Positions 1 to 7,622 of a DNA stretch of 64,000 nucleotides are shown here, piece after piece; positions within the stretch are counted from its first letter, which is position 1, and every line of letters begins with the position of its first letter. A program made the translations under genes and the position numbers. The DNA lies in NCBI RefSeq assembly GCF_013265555.1, contig NZ_CP041345.1, forward strand, positions 1,782,581-1,846,580, read 5' to 3'. The notes beneath the pieces were generated by a model that was not told the DNA's origin, did no database searches, and worked only from the letters and a program-made list of their open reading frames with translations. The DNA comes from Tenuifilum thalassicum. Its GTDB lineage: Bacteria; Bacteroidota; Bacteroidia; Bacteroidales; Tenuifilaceae.

Positions 1-1413
1 AAATATGGCTTTATTGCAGGTGCTCTTAAAGAGACATATAAGGAGAGTAGCCATAAAAAAAGGCATGTAACCGAACGTATTGACAAGTTTCTTACACACA
101 AGTTTTTTGGATTCCCAATTTTCATTTTCCTTATATGGCTAACCTTTTTCACTACATTCACAGTTGGCCAATACCCAATGAACTGGATAGAATTGGGTGT
201 AGACTGGATAAGTAAAACAATAAACTCTTATATGACCGAGGGTCCACTAAAAGACCTTTTGGTAAATGGAATAATTAGCGGCGTTGGAAGTGTTATAGTT
301 TTCTTACCTAACATCCTCATCCTTTTTCTATTCATCTCATTATTAGAAGATACAGGTTACATGGCGCGTGCAGCATTTATCATGGATAAGCTAATGCACA
401 AGATAGGATTGCATGGAAAATCATTCATACCTCTTGTTATGGGATTTGGATGTAATGTACCCGCAATAATGGCGTCGAGAACAATTGAAAATAAGAACAA
501 TCGTTTAGTTACTATGCTCATTACCCCCTTTATGAGTTGTAGTGCACGACTACCAGTTTACATCCTAATTTTAGGTGCATTTTTCCCCGAACATGCCGGT
601 AATCTTCTTTTTGTAATATATTTCACAGGAATTTTAATTGCAATTGGAACCGCTCTTCTTTTCAAGAAAACAATATTTAAGGCTGAAGACATTCCATTTG
701 TAATGGAACTGCCACCCTACAGAATGCCTACACTTCGCTCTACGATTTTTCATATGTGGCATAAAGGTTCACAGTACCTTAAAAAGATGGGTGGAGTAAT
801 TTTGGTAGCCGTTATATTCATTTGGGCCTTAGGATATTTTCCTAGTGAAATTGAGTACTCAAAAGATTACGACAAATCGTTAAAATCATTGACTCAAGAA
901 ATTGAAAATCAAAACACCTCCAAAGAAGCCACCGATAGCCTTATGGCTAGAATTCATCAAATAGAATTAGAAAAGGAAGCCGAACGTCAAGAAAAATCCT
1001 ATTTGGGCAGAATTGGAAAGTTTATTGAGCCAGCTATTCGTCCATTGGGCTTCGATTGGAAAATGGGAGTTAGCTTACTTTCTGGTGTGGCAGCAAAAGA
1101 AATTGTTGTTAGCACTTTAGGTGTACTATACCAATCGGATACCGAAACGGATACCAATAACCTAGCGGAAAAGTTGAGAGCTGAGACTCATCAGGGAGGT
1201 GCACTTCATGGGGAGTTTGTTTTCACTAAGGTTACAGCACTAGCATTTTTAATATTTATTCTTGTCTACTTCCCTTGTGTCGCAGTTATTTCTGCAATAA
1301 AAAACGAATCGGGCTCGTGGAAATGGGCAATCTTTACAATATTCTTTACAACTGGATTAGCTTGGTTGCTAGCTTTTCTGGTTTATCAAATTGGAAACTT
1401 AATAGTAGGTTGA
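1..1413 (+). CDS. feoB: Ferrous iron transporter FeoB, C-terminal part
   Basis: The frame is open from the first base, so this is the last 470 residues of FeoB, cut by the window edge. The N-terminal G domain lies outside. What remains is the membrane permease: several hydrophobic helices and two Gate-type segments, the first holding GFGCNVPA with its conserved Cys, the second SLLSGVAAKEIVVSTLG. A charged, coiled-coil-like stretch rich in E/K/Q sits between the two halves. FeoB moves Fe(II) across the inner membrane using the G domain for control. The next gene is a small Cys-rich protein starting 1 base after the stop, which is the usual Feo arrangement. Confidence 0.95.
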   Translation, partial: KYGFIAGALKETYKESSHKKRHVTERIDKFLTHKFFGFPIFIFLIWLTFFTTFTVGQYPMNWIELGVDWISKTINSYMTEGPLKDLLVNGIISGVGSVIVFLPNILILFLFISLLEDTGYMARAAFIMDKLMHKIGLHGKSFIPLVMGFGCNVPAIMASRTIENKNNRLVTMLITPFMSCSARLPVYILILGAFFPEHAGNLLFVIYFTGILIAIGTALLFKKTIFKAEDIPFVMELPPYRMPTLRSTIFHMWHKGSQYLKKMGGVILVAVIFIWALGYFPSEIEYSKDYDKSLKSLTQEIENQNTSKEATDSLMARIHQIELEKEAERQEKSYLGRIGKFIEPAIRPLGFDWKMGVSLLSGVAAKEIVVSTLGVLYQSDTETDTNNLAEKLRAETHQGGALHGEFVFTKVTALAFLIFILVYFPCVAVISAIKNESGSWKWAIFTIFFTTGLAWLLAFLVYQIGNLIVG

Positions 1414-1414
1414 T

Positions 1415-1579
1415 ATGGTGCAAGAGATTTTAGTTTACCTGATAATAGCTGGTGCAATAGCTTATACGGCATACAATGTTTATCAAATTTTTAATCCTAA
1501 GAAGATAAACTCTGGTAAGTGTGCCGGATGCTCAACGGGTTCATGTGAAATAAAGAGTTTTGCAAACAAGAAAATTTAA
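1415..1579 (+). CDS. FeoB-associated Cys-rich small membrane protein
   Basis: A 54-residue protein that begins one base after the feoB stop (ATG at 1415). It has one N-terminal transmembrane helix (EILVYLIIAGAIAYTAYNVY), then a short soluble tail with the cysteine cluster CAGCSTGSC. Small proteins of this shape directly after FeoB are a known family (FeoB-associated Cys-rich membrane protein), thought to help iron transport at the cytoplasmic mouth; the exact role is not settled. Length, position and cysteine spacing all fit. It is almost certainly co-translated with feoB. Confidence 0.85.
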   Translation: MVQEILVYLIIAGAIAYTAYNVYQIFNPKKINSGKCAGCSTGSCEIKSFANKKI

Positions 1580-1674
1580 CATAATTTGATTAGCAATTAG
1601 TAGCTTAAATAAAGTTAAGCCCTTGCTGACTTAAATTAAATGCAATGCATAAAAACACTTAAATAATCTAGCAA

Positions 1675-1884
1675 ATGAAAACAGTAAATCTTAAGGTGAA
1701 AAACATGAAATGTATGGGATGTGTTAACTCCATACAAAATAGCCTTACTGGGATGAATGGGATTAATGATGTTAAAATTGATTTAACCAATCAAACAGTA
1801 ACGCTTACGTATGAATCCGATAATGCACTAGAAGATGTTTTTTCTAAACTAAAAGATATAGGATATCCAGCCGAGAAATTATAG
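1675..1884 (+). CDS. Heavy-metal-associated (HMA) domain protein, CopZ-like
   Basis: A 69-residue protein that is a single HMA domain. The metal site is MKCMGC (residues 12-17, MxCxxC), followed by the usual beta-alpha-beta pattern ending in DIGYPAEKL. Free-standing HMA proteins are cytoplasmic Cu(I) chaperones delivering metal to P-type ATPases, but no ATPase is next to it here; upstream is the feo operon (95 bases away) and downstream the thiamine operon after a terminator. The metal is inferred, not shown. Start is the only sensible ATG; no Shine-Dalgarno is visible, as usual in this phylum. Confidence 0.85.
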   Translation: MKTVNLKVKNMKCMGCVNSIQNSLTGMNGINDVKIDLTNQTVTLTYESDNALEDVFSKLKDIGYPAEKL

Positions 1885-1961
1885 CACATGATGTTTTCAA
1901 TGCTATAATTAATAAATAGGTATAAGAGCAAAATTCCATATCCTTGTTAAAAACTTTTATA

Positions 1962-1991
1962 CGGAAACCAAACAACGGTTTCCGATTTTTT
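1962..1991 (+). terminator. Intrinsic terminator between HMA gene and thiamine operon
   Basis: Stem CGGAAACC (1962-1969) pairs with GGTTTCCG (1977-1984), followed by ATTTTTTAT. It ends transcription from the feo/HMA side just before the thiamine operon promoter. Confidence 0.75.
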
Positions 1992-1992
1992 A

Positions 1993-2000
1993 TACATTTG
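1993..2000 (+). promoter_or_regulatory. -7 promoter box of the thiamine operon
   Basis: TACATTTG matches the Bacteroidota -7 consensus TAnnTTTG. The predicted RNA start a few bases later (about 2004) coincides with the first bases of the riboswitch P1 stem, so the mRNA would begin with the aptamer. I do not see a clear -33 TTTG. Confidence 0.6.
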
Positions 2001-2005
2001 CAATG

Positions 2006-2085
2006 CAAAACTAGGGGTGCCTGGCAAAGGCTGAGATCATACCCTTTAAACCTGAACAGGATAATACCTGCGGAGGGAAGTTTTG
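2006..2085 (+). promoter_or_regulatory. TPP riboswitch (THI element)
   Basis: The conserved THI-box blocks appear in order: GGGGTGC (2014-2020), CTGAGA (2031-2036), ACCC (2041-2044), CCTGAACAGGATAATACCTGCG, and GGGA near 2075. P1 is formed by CAAAACT (2006-2012) and AGTTTTG (2079-2085). Downstream, CCTAGTTT (2123-2130) is perfectly complementary to AAACTAGG (2008-2015), which is the 5' P1 strand, so a mutually exclusive anti-P1 pairing is available before the thi4 start. No U-tract terminator follows, so control is more likely at translation. TPP binding would shut off thi4-thiE-thiC-thiD. Confidence 0.93.
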
Positions 2086-2157
2086 AGGTGTCAATTCTCC
2101 AAGCTTTTACCCTGTTGCATCTCCTAGTTTATTAAGTCAAACTAAAACTAATAAACT

Positions 2158-2934
2158 ATGGAGTATCTGGTTTCCAAAGGAATTGTTGATTCCTACTTCG
2201 AAAAATTCAAAAAAATCCTAAATGTAGATGTTGCCATCGTAGGTGGCGGTCCTTCAGGACTTTTAGCATCCTACTACCTGGCTAAGAATGGTGTAAACGT
2301 CGTTCTTTTCGAACGCAAATTAGCTCCAGGAGGTGGAATGTGGGGCGGTGCCATGATGTTTAACGATATTATAGTCCAACACGAGGCATTGCCAATTGTT
2401 AATGAGTTAGGGATAAACCACAAACCTTACGCTGAAGGATTATATGTAATTGACTCCCTTCAGGCAACATCTTCGCTAATCTACCATGCAAGCAAAGCAG
2501 GCGCTACGCTAATGAACTGCATTTCCGTTGAGGATGTTGTCATACAAGACGAAAAAGTAAACGGTGTAGTTATAAACTGGGCTCCAGTTCACCGCGAAAG
2601 GATGCACGTTGATCCTATCATTGTAACTGCAAAAGTTGTTCTTGACGCAACCGGTCACGATTGTGAAGTGGCAAGAATCCTAGAGCGCAAGAATGGCATT
2701 AAACTTAACACACCAACTGGAAGCGTAATTGGGGAACGTAGTATGAGTGTTTACGAGGCCGAGAAAACTACCATTGAAAACACCAAAGAGATTTATCCGG
2801 GTTTGTTTGTCTCGGGCATGGCTGCAAATGGTGTTAGTGGAAGTTTCCGCATGGGGCCAATATTTGGAGGTATGCTTCTTTCTGGTCAAAAAGTTGCAAA
2901 TACCATACTTAACGCAGTTAATCAAACAGTTTAG
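2158..2934 (+). CDS. thi4: Thi4-type thiazole synthase (sulfide-dependent form)
   Basis: A 258-residue Thi4/THI1 family protein that makes the thiazole half of thiamine from NAD, glycine and sulfur. The dinucleotide-binding motif GGGPSG is at residues 29-34 and the C-terminal glycine-rich FRMGPIFGGMLLSG loop near 230-243. Yeast Thi4 gives up an active-site Cys as sulfur donor (in CCMDPN). Here the same place reads MHVDPI, with His150, as in archaeal enzymes that use free sulfide with iron and turn over repeatedly. It is the first gene after the TPP riboswitch, with thiE 2 bases downstream. No thiG, thiH, thiS or thiF is nearby, consistent with Thi4 replacing that pathway. No clear Shine-Dalgarno; the leader before ATG is A-rich. 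Confidence 0.92.
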   Translation: MEYLVSKGIVDSYFEKFKKILNVDVAIVGGGPSGLLASYYLAKNGVNVVLFERKLAPGGGMWGGAMMFNDIIVQHEALPIVNELGINHKPYAEGLYVIDSLQATSSLIYHASKAGATLMNCISVEDVVIQDEKVNGVVINWAPVHRERMHVDPIIVTAKVVLDATGHDCEVARILERKNGIKLNTPTGSVIGERSMSVYEAEKTTIENTKEIYPGLFVSGMAANGVSGSFRMGPIFGGMLLSGQKVANTILNAVNQTV

Positions 2935-2936
2935 CT

Positions 2937-3584
2937 ATGATAAGAAAAGAAGAAGGGTTTGGGCTATATGTAATTATTACACGCCCAACCCTTTCATATA
3001 CTACAATAGCTGAGCAATGTGTTAAGTTGGGTATTAAAATGCTACAGCTAAGAGAAAAGCATCTTGACGATAGGCATCTTCTGAAAGTAGCTCGTGAACT
3101 CAGACAAATCACCAAGGGAACCAATACAAAACTTGTAATAAACGACCGACCTGATATTGCAGCACTTTGCGATGCCGATTACCTACACCTTGGACAAGAT
3201 GATATACCAATTGAAGAGGCTCGCAAGATTGTAGGGAATATGAAGATTGGATTATCGACCCATTCCATTGCACAAGCCAAAGAAGCCCTAACGAAAAATC
3301 CCGATTACATCGGCTTTGGTCCAATTTATCCAACTAATGCTAAAGCAAAACCCGACCCACCTGTTGGAACTGAACAGCTAAAACAGGTAGTAGAGTTTAG
3401 TAGCGTACCAGTTGTTGCAATTGGAGGAATCTTTCCTGAAAATATTGAGGAAGTTCTTAGTGCTGGAGCAACTAGCATTGCCATGGTACGTCACCTAATG
3501 CAAACAGAATTTTTTACAGAATGTGCTAAAATGATAATTGAAAGGATTGAAAACTATGAATACTCAACTTCAATATGCAGCTAA
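2937..3584 (+). CDS. thiE: Thiamine-phosphate synthase
   Basis: A 215-residue TIM-barrel enzyme that joins HMP pyrophosphate and thiazole phosphate to give thiamine phosphate. Family signatures are all present: QLREK (37-41), NDRPDIA (69-75), HLGQDD (84-89), GFGPIYPT (127-133) and PVVAIGGI (158-165). Length is normal. It starts 2 bases after the thi4 stop and its 3' end overlaps the thiC start by 29 bases, which suggests translational coupling in the riboswitch-controlled operon. Confidence 0.95.
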   Translation: MIRKEEGFGLYVIITRPTLSYTTIAEQCVKLGIKMLQLREKHLDDRHLLKVARELRQITKGTNTKLVINDRPDIAALCDADYLHLGQDDIPIEEARKIVGNMKIGLSTHSIAQAKEALTKNPDYIGFGPIYPTNAKAKPDPPVGTEQLKQVVEFSSVPVVAIGGIFPENIEEVLSAGATSIAMVRHLMQTEFFTECAKMIIERIENYEYSTSICS

Positions 3585-4839
3585 GGGAATAGTCACCCCA
3601 GAAATGGAGCAAGCTGCCTTACACGATGGCGTTTCACCCAATTGGATATGCGCTCAAATTGCAGCAGGGCGGTGTGTTATTCCTAAAAACAAAAATCACA
3701 ACATAAAAGCCAGAGCAATAGGTGATGGTCTTCCAACAAAAATTAATGCTAATATTGGAACATCTGGAAAGCATTGCTCCATAAACGAAGAGTTAGAAAA
3801 GTTAAAAATTGCTGCCAAATATGGCGCCGATTCAATAATGGACCTTTCAACGGGAGGCGATTTATTTCTAATTCTCTCAGAAGTTCTAAAGAACTCACCA
3901 GTAATGGTTGGCACGGTTCCAATCTATACCGTTGTAGCAAGAAAAGGAGAATTAGGCTTAAGCGATGAATTTATTTTTGACCCCGAGGAACTATTCCATG
4001 AAATTGAGGAGCAGGCAAAATTGGGCGTTGATTTCATGACCCTACACTGCGCTGTGACTCGCGAAAGTATTCGCTATCTCAAGACACATAAAAGAGTTAC
4101 AGGCATTGTAAGCCGAGGAGGTTCATTAATTTATCGTTATATTAAACAAACAGGTAAAGAGAATCCTCTATACGAGCAATACGACAGAGTACTAGAAATA
4201 TGCCAAAGGTACGATGTAACTATAAGTTTAGGAGATGGATTGCGCCCTGGTAGTGGCGCCGATGCAAACGACCACAGTCAAATTGAAGAACTGCTTATTC
4301 AAGGCGATTTAGTTAGGCGTGCCCAAGAAAAAGGAGTTCAAGTTATGGTTGAAGGCCCAGGTCACATGCCTCTCAACCAAATCGAAGCTAACATGAAACT
4401 AATGAAACGTATTTGTTATGGTGCTCCCCTTTACGTTTTAGGCCCACTTACTACCGATGCTGCAGCGGGTTACGACCATATTGCAGGTGCAATTGGCGGT
4501 GCAATTGCTGCCACCCATGGTGCTAATTTCCTTTGTTATGTTACCCCCGCAGAACATCTCTGCTTACCTAATATCGATGACGTTAAACAAGGTGTTATTG
4601 CTAGCCGAATTGCTGCACATTCTGCCGACATTGCTAATGGTCTCCCACTCGCTACATTAAACGATCTAAATTTATCGCGAGCTCGGTATGAGCTAAACTG
4701 GAACGAAATGTTCAAGTATATGATTGACCCAGAAAATGCACGCAAAAGAAAAAATGATTCGGAAAGCGAGAAGGACGATTACTGCACAATGTGCGGAGAA
4801 TTATGCGCAATGAAAACTTACAAAAACTCAAGTAACTAA
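3556..4839 (+). CDS. thiC: Phosphomethylpyrimidine synthase (HMP-P synthase)
   Basis: A 427-residue radical-SAM enzyme that rearranges aminoimidazole ribotide into HMP phosphate. It is the short form without the long N-terminal extension of E. coli ThiC. Family blocks visible include GTSGKHCSI, IMDLSTGGD, MTLHCAVT, RGGSL, SLGDGLRPGS and EGPGHMP. The C-terminal iron-sulfur motif is C410-TM-C413-GEL-C417 (CX2CX3C), one residue shorter than the CX2CX4C of E. coli ThiC. I chose ATG 3556 (MNTQLQYAAKG) over an upstream TTG at 3538. The paralogue BzaF (benzimidazole synthesis) is an alternative, but the TPP-riboswitch operon argues for thiamine. Confidence 0.95.
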   Translation: MNTQLQYAAKGIVTPEMEQAALHDGVSPNWICAQIAAGRCVIPKNKNHNIKARAIGDGLPTKINANIGTSGKHCSINEELEKLKIAAKYGADSIMDLSTGGDLFLILSEVLKNSPVMVGTVPIYTVVARKGELGLSDEFIFDPEELFHEIEEQAKLGVDFMTLHCAVTRESIRYLKTHKRVTGIVSRGGSLIYRYIKQTGKENPLYEQYDRVLEICQRYDVTISLGDGLRPGSGADANDHSQIEELLIQGDLVRRAQEKGVQVMVEGPGHMPLNQIEANMKLMKRICYGAPLYVLGPLTTDAAAGYDHIAGAIGGAIAATHGANFLCYVTPAEHLCLPNIDDVKQGVIASRIAAHSADIANGLPLATLNDLNLSRARYELNWNEMFKYMIDPENARKRKNDSESEKDDYCTMCGELCAMKTYKNSSN

Positions 4840-4848
4840 TTTTATCTC

Positions 4849-4875
4849 ATCAGCCTGGAGTAACTCCAGGCTGAT
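4849..4875 (+). repeat. Perfect hairpin between thiC and thiD
   Basis: A 12-bp perfect stem, ATCAGCCTGGAG (4849-4860) with CTCCAGGCTGAT (4864-4875), and a TAA loop. It ends 2 bases before the thiD ATG and has no following T-run, so it is not a standard terminator. It could lower thiD translation or protect the thi4-thiE-thiC mRNA 3' end after processing. Confidence 0.7.
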
Positions 4876-4877
4876 TA

Positions 4878-5642
4878 ATGTTTCAAAAAATGGTTCACAT
4901 TTGCTGTATAGCTGCTCACGATACAAGCAATGGTGCTGGCATTACGCACGATTGTATTGTTGCTCATGATTTTGGCATAATGGCACATCCTGTTATTACA
5001 GCCATAACTACTCAGTCGTTTTACAATGTAGAAAAGATTGAACCCATTTATCCTGAAATAGTTAAAATGCAGTTAGAAAGTATTTTCAGAAATTTTCCAA
5101 TAGCTGCAATTAAAATCGGAATGCTTTACGATCCAGAAACTATTAAAGCTGTTGCAGGAACTATTTCTCAACATCCCGATGCGATTACAATAGTTGACCC
5201 CATCATTAAATCGAGCGGTGGAGAAAACCTTTTGGCTAGGAAAGGATATAATACCTTAAAAGAAGAGTTATTACCCTTGGCAAATATTATCACTCCTAAC
5301 AGAAATGAGCTCGAACAACTTTCAGAAATGGCTATTAACAGCATTGATGATGCGTTAAAAGCAGCACAAGTAATTTCAAGCCAGTATAAATGCAATGTTT
5401 TGGTTAAAGGTGGCCATTTTGATGGAACTATTTTAGAAGATTTCCTAATTGGCAACAACCTAAAAACATCTGTTACTCACGAACGTCGAAATTATAGGTA
5501 CAACCATGGTAGCGGATGTACTCTTTCAACAGCACTAACATGCGCTTTAGCACTTGGATACAATAATCAGGAAGCTCTAAGGCATGCAGTAAACTACACT
5601 ACCAAGTATTTTGATAGCATGAACATATCAATGTTTGAGTAG
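4878..5642 (+). CDS. thiD: HMP/HMP-phosphate kinase
   Basis: A 254-residue ribokinase-fold enzyme that phosphorylates HMP and HMP-P to HMP-PP, the partner substrate of ThiE. Visible signatures are the N-terminal SNGAGI substrate segment, VDPIIKSSGG, ITPNRNE, VLVKGGH and the anion-hole block HGSGCTLS with the catalytic-site Cys. The normal version of the last block is GTGCTLS, so the Ser is a mild change. Last gene of the thiamine operon; its stop lies 6 bases from the convergent porin gene. Start could be ATG 4878 or 4890; the first sits directly after the hairpin. Confidence 0.93.
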   Translation: MFQKMVHICCIAAHDTSNGAGITHDCIVAHDFGIMAHPVITAITTQSFYNVEKIEPIYPEIVKMQLESIFRNFPIAAIKIGMLYDPETIKAVAGTISQHPDAITIVDPIIKSSGGENLLARKGYNTLKEELLPLANIITPNRNELEQLSEMAINSIDDALKAAQVISSQYKCNVLVKGGHFDGTILEDFLIGNNLKTSVTHERRNYRYNHGSGCTLSTALTCALALGYNNQEALRHAVNYTTKYFDSMNISMFE

Positions 5643-5648
5643 AATAAT

Positions 5649-6689
5649 TTAAAATTTAGCGCCAAAACTAAAATAAAGCATACCTTTCTGAGGTTCAGTC
5701 AGGTACCTGTAATTAACAGAGCCACTAAGGTTTGATAATAGTTTATAATGAAGGCCCAATAGAATAAAGTGAGATCTTTCAATGTTTAGTGGTAAAGAGC
5801 GATTAATATAATCGTACCGGCCTATTATATCGGCCATAGGAGTAACAGAATAGCTTAGAAATGAGGAAATACCCCAAAAATCAGAATTCTTAGTAAATCC
5901 GTAATTTTTAACTGCATTATATTCAACTGCAAAACGATAACGCTCACTTTTGTAACCAGCAAAAAGCGATGTAACGCTTTTATCGTGACCTCCTATAAGG
6001 CTCTTTGGTGCAGGTGAAAAATCGGAATAAAACTTAACAATTGCACCTTTAACTGGGTAATACTCTAGGTTTAGTGAGTAAAGAAAATTGGCATCGCTAT
6101 CCTGATGTTTAAATGGGCCATCTCCATTCGTTACAGAAAGTTGAGCTAGTAGTTTTGAGTTGTATTTCAGATCGACTTGAGCACCGAAATCGGCAGGATT
6201 ACCATACCTGTGCACCTCTTGGAAGGTGAAATAGATATATCGGTATCCCCAAAACTTGTCCTGTGTGGTTAAATACTGTGTGTTTAATAGCTGTCCAATA
6301 TGAAAATCGATAAAAGATGCTGGTGAATACTTTATTTCTGCCATTTTTAAAAAAGCTGTATAACGGCTACCCTCGTTGTAAGAAACATTTAACTCTGCCC
6401 CTAAACTATCGGTTACTCTGATAGCGTTTGTGGTTCGGGTTACGTCGTAAATGAGTGTGGCTTTAAACCTATCGTTCAAAGAAGCCGAATAACCCAAAAG
6501 CGCCGTAGGCATCTCAAATGCGCTACTTGGTGTATTACTACCACTAAGAGTGGTGTAATATGACGCAAAAATATTAGCCCAAATTTTATGCTTTAGCACA
6601 TCGGTTGGATTCTTTTTACTCAATGAATCCTGAGAAAATGAATTTATGGTAAGTAAGCTTGAAAGTAATATCAGTAAACCTGTTCGCAT
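5649..6689 (-). CDS. Putative outer-membrane beta-barrel (porin-like) protein
   Basis: A 346-residue protein with a signal peptide (MRTGLLILLSSLLTINSFS, cut near SFSQ-D) and a body of alternating polar/aromatic strands ending in FSFGAKF, a typical barrel C-terminus with final Phe. The first 200 residues repeatedly show YDVT.., FHIGQLL, YFTFQE; this looks like the porin-type proteins of Bacteroidota without clear similarity to a named porin. It is a single gene facing away from the tail-to-tail thiamine operon. I cannot name a substrate. Confidence 0.7.
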   Translation of the reverse strand: MRTGLLILLSSLLTINSFSQDSLSKKNPTDVLKHKIWANIFASYYTTLSGSNTPSSAFEMPTALLGYSASLNDRFKATLIYDVTRTTNAIRVTDSLGAELNVSYNEGSRYTAFLKMAEIKYSPASFIDFHIGQLLNTQYLTTQDKFWGYRYIYFTFQEVHRYGNPADFGAQVDLKYNSKLLAQLSVTNGDGPFKHQDSDANFLYSLNLEYYPVKGAIVKFYSDFSPAPKSLIGGHDKSVTSLFAGYKSERYRFAVEYNAVKNYGFTKNSDFWGISSFLSYSVTPMADIIGRYDYINRSLPLNIERSHFILLGLHYKLLSNLSGSVNYRYLTEPQKGMLYFSFGAKF

Positions 6690-6859
6690 TTTTTAAAAAT
6701 TTAGCCGCGAAGGTATGAATATCGTTACTTTTAACAAAGAAAGACAAGGTGTTTCTGGGCAGAGTATTTAATCACATTGCCTCTATTATGGAAAATTCAA
6801 GCATGTATAGAATGATAAAAAAATATCATCCTAGCAACACAACTAGAAACTGTGTAATA

Positions 6860-7612
6860 TCAATCTTTTTCAGATAAGCTAGGTAGAAGTTCATCCCTCA
6901 CCCACTTGTAGTTTGGTTCTATGGCCAAAATTTTTAAATAGATGTTTTTTGCGAGCCTCTTATCACCTGCTTTCTTGGCAGCCAGCCCCATTTGAGTGTA
7001 AGTATTTATATACCACCAGGTCTTTTTGAGCGGTTTTTCCAATTCTATTTGCTCAATAGCTTTACGATAATAAGCAATGGCTTCAATAGGATTTCCTCCT
7101 ACTATTGAAGGTGCATAATGCATAGCATTCCCTTTTTCAATAATTGCATAGATATTGGATGGGTCAATGGATAATGCTTCATTTATAAGTGAGGCACTTT
7201 TAGGCCCAAGAAAAGGAACCTTATAAGGGCTTATTGAAATTCGGTATGCCAGCAATGCAGCCTGAATGGCTTTAGAAGACGATTTATAATTTGATGATTT
7301 TACTAATATATTGGCATTATCTTCAGCTTTTTCTATTAGCTTTTCAGCTTTATCTATCTGCTTATTTCCTAATAAGTAACCAATATAACCATATTGAGCA
7401 TGCAAAAGTTTAAATCGAGTTGTTGGTGAAGGTGATATGGAAACCAAAACCTCGAGTTCGCCTATCACCTTTTCCCAGTCATCCATTTTGCCAGTAACAA
7501 AAGCTTGGTATAAACGCTTATCGTACTCATCATAGTTATAGTCAACAGTGGTTTCGCTAACACTAACCAACGAAACAATAAGGGACATAAACAAAACTAA
7601 GCCTTTCAACAT
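6860..7612 (-). CDS. Secreted/periplasmic TPR-like protein
   Basis: A 250-residue protein with a short hydrophobic N-terminus (LKGLVLFMSLIVSLVSVS, probably a signal peptide) and helical TPR-like repeats, clearest at the C-terminus (TYTQMGLAAKKAGDKRLAK, then IYLKILAIEPNYKWVRDEL). The GGNPIEAIAYYRKAIE segment is another repeat. It begins 10 bases after the GT2 stop, so it is probably the third gene of the acyltransferase-GT2-TPR operon. Function unknown; a scaffold or export partner for the product of the two enzymes is possible but not shown. Confidence 0.65.
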   Translation of the reverse strand: MLKGLVLFMSLIVSLVSVSETTVDYNYDEYDKRLYQAFVTGKMDDWEKVIGELEVLVSISPSPTTRFKLLHAQYGYIGYLLGNKQIDKAEKLIEKAEDNANILVKSSNYKSSSKAIQAALLAYRISISPYKVPFLGPKSASLINEALSIDPSNIYAIIEKGNAMHYAPSIVGGNPIEAIAYYRKAIEQIELEKPLKKTWWYINTYTQMGLAAKKAGDKRLAKNIYLKILAIEPNYKWVRDELLPSLSEKD

Positions 7613-7622
7613 ACTGCAAGAA

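Noticed and set aside
1944-2135. A 63-aa open frame before thi4
   Set aside because: It runs straight through the TPP riboswitch and has no coding character.
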